Assembly (NCBI GenBank): GCA_014218235.1
Contig: CM024759.1
Span: 5,224,712 to 5,288,711, forward strand
Direction: 5' to 3'
Length of the DNA: 64,000 nucleotides
Source of the DNA: Colocasia esculenta
Taxonomy: Eukaryota > Streptophyta > Magnoliopsida > Alismatales > Araceae
Made by a program: the position numbers and the translations under genes
Part shown: positions 58,284 to 64,000 of the stretch, one piece after another
How the letters are laid out: the number at the start of each line of letters is the position of its first letter
Position numbering within the stretch: the stretch's first letter is position 1
Notes under the pieces: model-generated
Database searches by the model: none
Told to the model about the DNA's origin: nothing
The model's input: the letters and a program-made list of their open reading frames with translations, nothing else

Positions 58284-61200
58284 TGTGACGGACCGGTGTA
58301 TTTATGCCCAATAAGGCTCCATATCCAGATCCGCCTCCCGCGAACGGACCGAAGTCTCGCAAGGGATGTCTCACACACGTGTCCAGTAAGAGTATAAAAG
58401 ACAACTACACAGTATAAGACACAAAAAAGTACATGTGCTCATACCTACATATAACAATTTACAACTGTCCCATTACATTAATACATGTCCAATTAAAAAG
58501 TACAACTACCTGGGGCATACCCCGAGGGAGCACAAGCTCACACAACACTAACTACTACACTACTGCTGGTGGTACAAGTCTGCCACCACTCCGCTGCAAG
58601 CCAAACACACGGCAAGCCCTGAATAGAACTGTAGGGGAGTGAGCCTCAACAAGTCACAGGCTCAGTAGGGGACCACCCAAGAACCTCAACAACTAAACAG
58701 AAGAGTCCTCGACCCCATAGGGTCTCACTGGTAATATTGAAAGTCAAACCATGGCATGCTCACATCATTATAATAATTAACAATTAAACATAATTATGAC
58801 AATAAACATAAAGTCCTCGGAAGGAATGTGAGACCATAGAACTAGTACAACCCTACTAGTCCACCCAACAACTGAAGTGCCTAAGCTATAAGCCGCACAG
58901 GCAAACCACTGTCCAGGCTACAAGCTTCACAGGCGAACCTCAACCTCGTGGGTAATAGGATAGCCAACTAAGTGTTGGTCCATTAAACCCCAAACAACGA
59001 TATATTAAAAGCTACACACACCAGGTAACATGATCGGCTACAGCGGGCCAATCCATCACATACTAAAACCATAATCGAAAGCTTACTTAGAGAAAGGTAA
59101 AACACAACAAGTGGAAGGTCCCATTATACGACCTCCACGAAGCACAGCTCCACCAAACCACAGTTTGCCTAGGCCACAAGCCTCATCGGCAACTTACCCA
59201 CAAAGGGTACAAGAATGGCATCCATAAGCCAATCCATTCCACAATAAACTATAAACGAAGATTTACTTAAACGAATAGGATACAACAAGTGGCAGGTCAA
59301 ACCACAAGACCTCCACAACACACGAGTACCTGAAAAGGTTGGTACACAATGTACCACCACAAAACTGCAAAGTAACCCACGAAGGGTATAGGTATCTGCT
59401 ACCTCAAGGTACCACTACACAAACACCTTACGAAGGGTACAAGTAGGTGATAAACACCACACAGAACTACAACTTTACTATGCCATCACTTAGGCACAAC
59501 ATTACAGGTGAAACCTCAATTGGCGAGTCACACAAGCCACAACCAGAGTCGGCAAAGCACGAGTCGGAAAGAACGACGCCACCACACGGGAATGGACTAC
59601 TGGCTGATCAGGCCAGTATCTAACCCGGACAACAGAACACAAGAACAACCTCTCAGTCTCGCAGTCATGGACGAAAGGTCCAACTGCCGCTCCACGAGAA
59701 CAAGTCAAACAACTATGAAGACTAACTAACACCACACCTGCAGACACACAGCTGCAGGCCCATGTCTGGCACCTCTAGGGTCTCTGGCCGGAGCACCCTA
59801 AAGTGAGGCACTAGAAAACAGGACTAGCTGGGGACCAGTGTCGACTACTGGTGTCCGTACCCCCAACTACGAGCGCGCTACAAGCGACTGCACACCCACA
59901 AACACAAGCCGCTGCCCCACTGTCGTCTTTCCCTCAGCCGGACGTACAACTCAAACACAGGAGTGAGGGTGTCCAGGAAGACGACACAGACCTCAACAGT
60001 ACTATACTATACCGAGACAAATCCCGAGCACAACAAACACACGTGCCTGGCTCACAAAGAACCTGGGGTACCCGACTAGAGAGGCATTCCGGAATAGGCG
60101 CCGGACCACCACACTCGGCAAGCTCAAACCATGATATATACACAAACACTTTCTATTACCAATCATGGTACATATGTTAGGAATAGCTTATCCAGTCACC
60201 CCGTGACTTACAAGCTAATCTACACAATCACACACATAAACTATATTAATAATAACACCACAGCCTGTCATCGGTCACAAAGTGACCTACAAGCTAACTC
60301 ACACAAACACACATATAAACCACGATAGCCAATCATACTTGGCCTATCATTGATCATTTTGTGACAGTAAAAGTTCCACTAAATACTGACCACAATATTT
60401 ACATAATAATCATACTTACACTTTACTAATTATCCATCCATAATAATCTATAAAAGATCCTAAAGAATCAGGGCTAGGTTCAGACGTGAACCTCATCGCC
60501 ACAACGCCACGGACTAACCACAATAATTAAGATACAATGAACACAATGACGTTCGATGTGCCATGCACACACAAACTACATGCACGGCATCCAAACCACG
60601 TAGACACAACATGTATAATACACCAACCAGGTGCATCACACCTCATTCACGTAAACAACATGTCCAGCACATGGACAGCACGCTCCAAGAGCGCTACGGG
60701 TGCCAACGCACCATGCATACTACGTAAACACCAAGCCGGTTACGTACATCACATAACAACCACGTAAAGCATGCCCACCTCGTGAGCTATACGCTCCATG
60801 AGCGTAACAAGTGCACTGGCTCTACATGTCATTGCCATGCACAACAAATACCATTAACCGATTAATCAAAATACAGAAAACATGCATAATCGGACCTCTC
60901 AGCTGAGGTCGCGACAAGGGGCCAGGTCGCCTTCAGAACGCGGCCCTTCGACATGTCGCGTTCAAGATCAGAACGCGACACATCGGGCTGTCGCGTTAAG
61001 AACGCGACGCCTAGGGTCGTCGCCTTCGCAGGCGCGAACCCTAATCCGGAAGCAACTCCACGGATCACCCTTCCAAACCTTTCAAACCACGGTTAATTCT
61101 CATTTTACATGCTTTAATGGATACCCTAGCATGGTATCTATGGTTTATAAGCTGGAAAACACATCAACCACACCATGCACACGATCCAAACATCAAAACA

Positions 61201-61756
61201 AGGTGGGTTCTCCCTACCTTCACGAAGAACACGAACTCCAGGCGTTTCCCCCGCTCCGCACGATGTCCTCGCGGCGAGAACACGCCCCACGCACCTCCTC
61301 CACCTCGAGCCTCCCGGAGAAACCCCGCAGCAACTCCCCCTGGTCGAGCAGAGCCTGTGGAAGCTCTATTTGGCCGGGTTCTTAAAAACAGCACAGCGGT
61401 TAAGAACGCAACGCTGCCCTACGTCGCAACCTGAACATGACGTAGGAGGCCATCACCTTCCTACTCCTGACGTCAGCAGGCCACCCAACGCATGACACTT
61501 GGCGCACATGCAGACGTCGACGCTCAACGGCGGCAACAGGAACGCGACCCCCCAGGGCTGTCGCGTTCAGAACGCGACGCACACCCCTGTCGCGTTCACA
61601 GGCAGAAAACCTGTGAGCGCTTTGGGCCCAATCTGGCGGCCCACCAAGCCTCACAACGCGCGAAAACACTTGAAACACAAGCTAATGGGCCACACATTGG
61701 CCACCAAACCCGCTAAATCTGGATCCACAGGGATCCGAAAAATGCGCGACGTTACA
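58284..61756 (-). repeat. 5' LTR (~3.47 kb) of a minus-oriented Del/Tekay-like Ty3 element
   Basis: On the minus strand it starts TGTAACGTCGCG and ends GGTCCGTCACA, followed by the primer site, so this is a 5' LTR. The length and TGTAACG...GTCACA ends match the Del/Tekay chromovirus type, as in the solo LTR 7412-31188, but the bodies are not alike by eye. Dense GTCGCG/AACGCGAC motifs lie at 60905-61030 and 61545-61600. The overlapping frames at 60882-61495 come from this GC-rich patch. The outer edge adjoins a stop codon of the next gene; the other end of the element is not in view. Confidence 0.8.
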
Positions 61757-62846
61757 CTAATAATCTTTCCATCCACTTCCAGACATAGATGAGTCACCAT
61801 CATTTGGGTTTTGATAGGTATAACCAAAGAGGGAATTTGCTAAATCATGCATACCCATTTGAATCCCTCTTGGTGTAAATTGTTGACTTGAGCTTTCTCC
61901 AGATTGTGATGGAGCTGGACACCATATGCCAAGCGGTTTGTATGTACTTGATGCTTCACTATGCTCTTGTTCTTGTGAAGGTCAAGGTCCCCATCCTCCT
62001 TGTAGTCCAAGAGGTGAGCTGCTAATATCTGAGTACGGTAAAATGGGAGGCTGAAATGTAGGTATATGAGTAGACCCTGAACTATAGCTTGGATCCCAAG
62101 GTGGCCACTCATAGGCTGCCCGATGTTGTTGTCCTTCATATCCCCCTTGTCCATGCCCTTGTCCTTCTCCTCCGCCTGCCTGATGTTCTATTTCTGGTAC
62201 ATAACTTTCAGTAAGCCGTAGACCTGTGGCCCCAGTATATCCTGCATCTCCCTGGCCAGCTCCTGTAGCCCCAGTGGCAGCCCCATCATCATCATCATCA
62301 TTTGGATCTTGTGTGGTGTCATCACTACGAATTGGTTGCTACACTTTCCTCATATTTTTGCCAGGTATATGTTCTTTTTTCTAGCTCTATGGGTTTTGAA
62401 CTCCTCTCTTTTTGTGTTGCAGCTCTTCTTAATGCAGGCTGAGTGGGAGGCACTCTAGATGTCTCTGGCAAAATAGCTGAGTGTCGTGGCTGAGGGAATA
62501 GAGGTGGGTCCTCACTCCTCACTAACCCTAAGCTCTGGATCTCGAGTCTCTACTCCATCCAATTCTCCTTCCGCCCATGAGCAATCGTGAGGGTCAAATT
62601 CTAGAACATCTCATTAGGTGAGAGATCCTCATAATCTGTATCGTCTGACTCATCAACATCAACAGCAACTTGTCTTCCTTTCATTACAGTCTTACTTTTT
62701 CCCTTCCCAGAAAGCTCTTCATGCAATTCTTCTCGTTGTTGAATACGTATGCCTCTTTGTTGTTGTCTTCCAGCCTTGTACTCTTTCCATCCAATGTCTA
62801 CTTGTGGGCCTGGTGATTGCTCTTCCTCGTGGCCCTCATCAGCCAT
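61757..62846 (-). pseudogene. hAT-transposase-like frame, rearranged, C-terminal tail preserved
   Basis: Minus strand. The C-terminal part (about 62345-61757) reads through an acidic DDTTQDPNDDDDDGAATG run, Gly/Gln-rich GEGQGHGQGGYEGQQ, YEWPPWDPSYSSGS and MHDLANSLFGYTYQNPNDGD, ending in TAG at 61759-61757. Such Asp-run and Tyr/Ser/Pro-rich tails with an 'M-D-A-LFG' end are usual in plant hAT (DUF659) proteins. A stop (TGA near 61985) lies inside it. Upstream, an 81-codon frame from ATG 62846 (MADEGHEEEQSPGPQVDIGW) ends with DYEDLSPNEMF. BED finger and catalytic core are missing, so the copy is deleted or spliced. Family assignment is tentative. Confidence 0.45.
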
Positions 62847-62929
62847 AATTGATAATCCTATAACAATACAAACACATTCATGTCTAAGTATAGAATTATA
62901 AACATAATTGCATCTAATAATAACAAATT

Positions 62930-63400
62930 TAGAACTAATTTCCCGAAATTAATCACTAACATGATCCTACAAAGGTAGAATTAGGTCAATTAAGTGATTG
63001 GAACACTTAATTGATCTCCAATTGAGCTAATAGAATAAAAGCCCCAATTTTCAAACCATAATTTGGGTGAAATTTGGGAATTTTCTCTAATTTCCCGAAA
63101 TTAATCGCTTACGTTATCATTCAAAGGCATAAATAAGTCAATTAAGTGATTGGAACACTTAATTGATCTCCAATTATGCTAATAGAACAAAAGCCCCAAT
63201 TTTCAAACCCTAATTAGGGTGAAATTTGGGGATTTTCTCTAATTTCTCAAAATTAATCACTAACATGATCATACAAAGGTATAATTAAGTCAATTAAGTG
63301 ATTGGAACAGTTAATTGATCTCCAATTGTGCTAATAGAACAAAAGCCCCAATTTTCAAACCCTAATTAGGGTGAAATTTGGGGACTTTCTCTAATTGACA
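62930..63400. repeat. Three tandem copies of a ~151-bp repeat
   Basis: Copies start near 62938, 63090 and 63241. Each holds 'gaaattaatcactaacatga', 'gtcaattaagtgattggaac', 'ttaattgatctccaatt' and 'aaaagccccaattttcaaac'. They sit upstream of the minus-strand hAT-like frame. Confidence 0.92.
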
Positions 63401-63628
63401 AACTCTAGGGGAAGAAGAAGAAGATATGACAAGATCAAACATGTATGCATGCTTTTTCATTTTTTTCAAAATTTTAACTAAATTACGAAATTAAAAAAAA
63501 AAAACCTTAAGAAGAAAAAATTCTCCCTTGCTTGAATAAGATCTCTTGAGATCTACTCAAGAGGATCTCTCTTAGGCTTTGCCTTTGGATGTGCTCCTCT
63601 CTAACCTCTTTCAAATTTCAAAGAGAAC

Positions 63629-63655
63629 AAATGGGAAGAAGAAGAAGAAGAAGAA

Positions 63656-63686
<31 letters not shown>

Positions 63687-63688
63687 TC
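63629..63688. repeat. (GAA)n-(GAG)n compound microsatellite
   Basis: 'gaagaagaagaag' runs into 'gaggaggaggagg'. On the minus strand it gives a poly-Ser frame, probably not translated. Confidence 0.95.
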
Positions 63689-64000
63689 GGCGGGGGAAGA
63701 GGCCGGCGGCGGCGGAGAAGGCTGGCGGCACTGGCAGTGGGGGTGGCGGAGCTGGGGGGTGGGGGAGGGTTCTCCCCTTGGCCCTTGCGTGCTTCCCTGC
63801 GGCCTTGCCTCCCTGGAAGATAGAAAACCTGCAAAAGTGGGGGGGCTCGGGTGGATGGACTGTCTTAAGGGGGATCTGCCTGGGATCCCCCAGAATCGGA
63901 CCGGATCGACCCTTATTGGGTCGGATCGAACAGGGATCGATCGATTAGGCCCGATAATGGGTGGATCTGGTGGGCAAAGTCCAAATTTGAACTTAAACCC
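63689..64000 (-). other. GC-rich first-exon-like block and window end
   Basis: GCC/GCG-rich DNA to about 63800, resembling the leader exons of the other transposons here on the minus strand. It then passes into 'ggatcggaccggatcgaccc' sequence. No gene is supported. Confidence 0.5.

Noticed and set aside
60882..61495. Overlapping 105-167 codon frames in the Del-like LTR
   Set aside because: They sit in a GC-rich patch of the LTR in three frames at once, with no domain and no start context.
58284..61756. Same LTR family as the solo LTR 7412-31188
   Set aside because: Only the TG/CA ends and general type agree. The bodies show no clear collinear identity by eye; an alignment would settle it.
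51918..61756. A single retrotransposon with LTRs at 51918 and 58284
   Set aside because: The two LTRs differ in length and in both termini, and their primer and purine signals belong to different lineages.
63601..63834. Poly-serine protein
   Set aside because: Translation of the GAA/GAG microsatellite and a GC-rich leader.

Overview
This is a stretch of a large, repeat-rich flowering-plant nuclear genome. A GC-rich class III peroxidase gene with a normal plant intron suggests a monocot, but I cannot name the species. Only one ordinary host gene is visible: the first two exons of the peroxidase, on the minus strand at the left edge. Nearly everything from about 2.3 kb onward is transposable-element DNA, much of it nested.

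The core is one CACTA (En/Spm) DNA transposon. Its left terminus is at 4456, and its genes run on the minus strand: a 5' leader exon near 51.5 kb, a tnp2 transposase at 46.0-45.5 and 35.8-32.7 kb, and a TNPA-like gene at 32.6-31.2 and 7.4-5.3 kb. Three later insertions split it. (1) A minus-strand solo LTR of Del/Tekay type (7412-31188, 5-bp duplication CACTT) lies inside a TNPA exon. (2) That solo LTR was itself split by a 20.5-kb gag-only LTR retrotransposon (10141-30650) with LTRs of 4.6 and 5.0 kb. (3) A Sirevirus-like, gag-only copia element with three LTRs and two internal regions (35840-45449, duplication ATCTG) lies inside a tnp2 exon. The tnp2 5' intron also holds two long foldback repeats (46.15-46.40 and 46.69-47.06 kb) and a hAT-like element (50052-51403, 8-bp duplication ATTATCCG) nested in an older hAT-like remnant.

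Right of the CACTA, from 51918, is a minus-strand Tat-like Ty3 fragment: a 3' LTR, a polypurine tract, and an antisense gene of the DUF7745/plant-mobile-domain type with its own TATA box, short intron and poly(A) signal. It is followed by the 5' end of a Del/Tekay-like element (leader, primer-binding site and a 3.5-kb LTR, 58284-61756). That LTR sits directly against the stop codon of a hAT-transposase-like reading frame. A 151-bp triplicate and a GC-rich first-exon-like block with a GAA/GAG microsatellite close the window.

No intact transposon protein set is present: every transposon gene recognised carries stops, frameshifts or insertions, or lacks pol. The more unusual items are the single-frame tandem gag-gag array in the 20.5-kb element, its 164-bp LTR repeats, the three-LTR Sirevirus dimer, the long hairpins in the CACTA leader intron, and the antisense gene of the Tat fragment.
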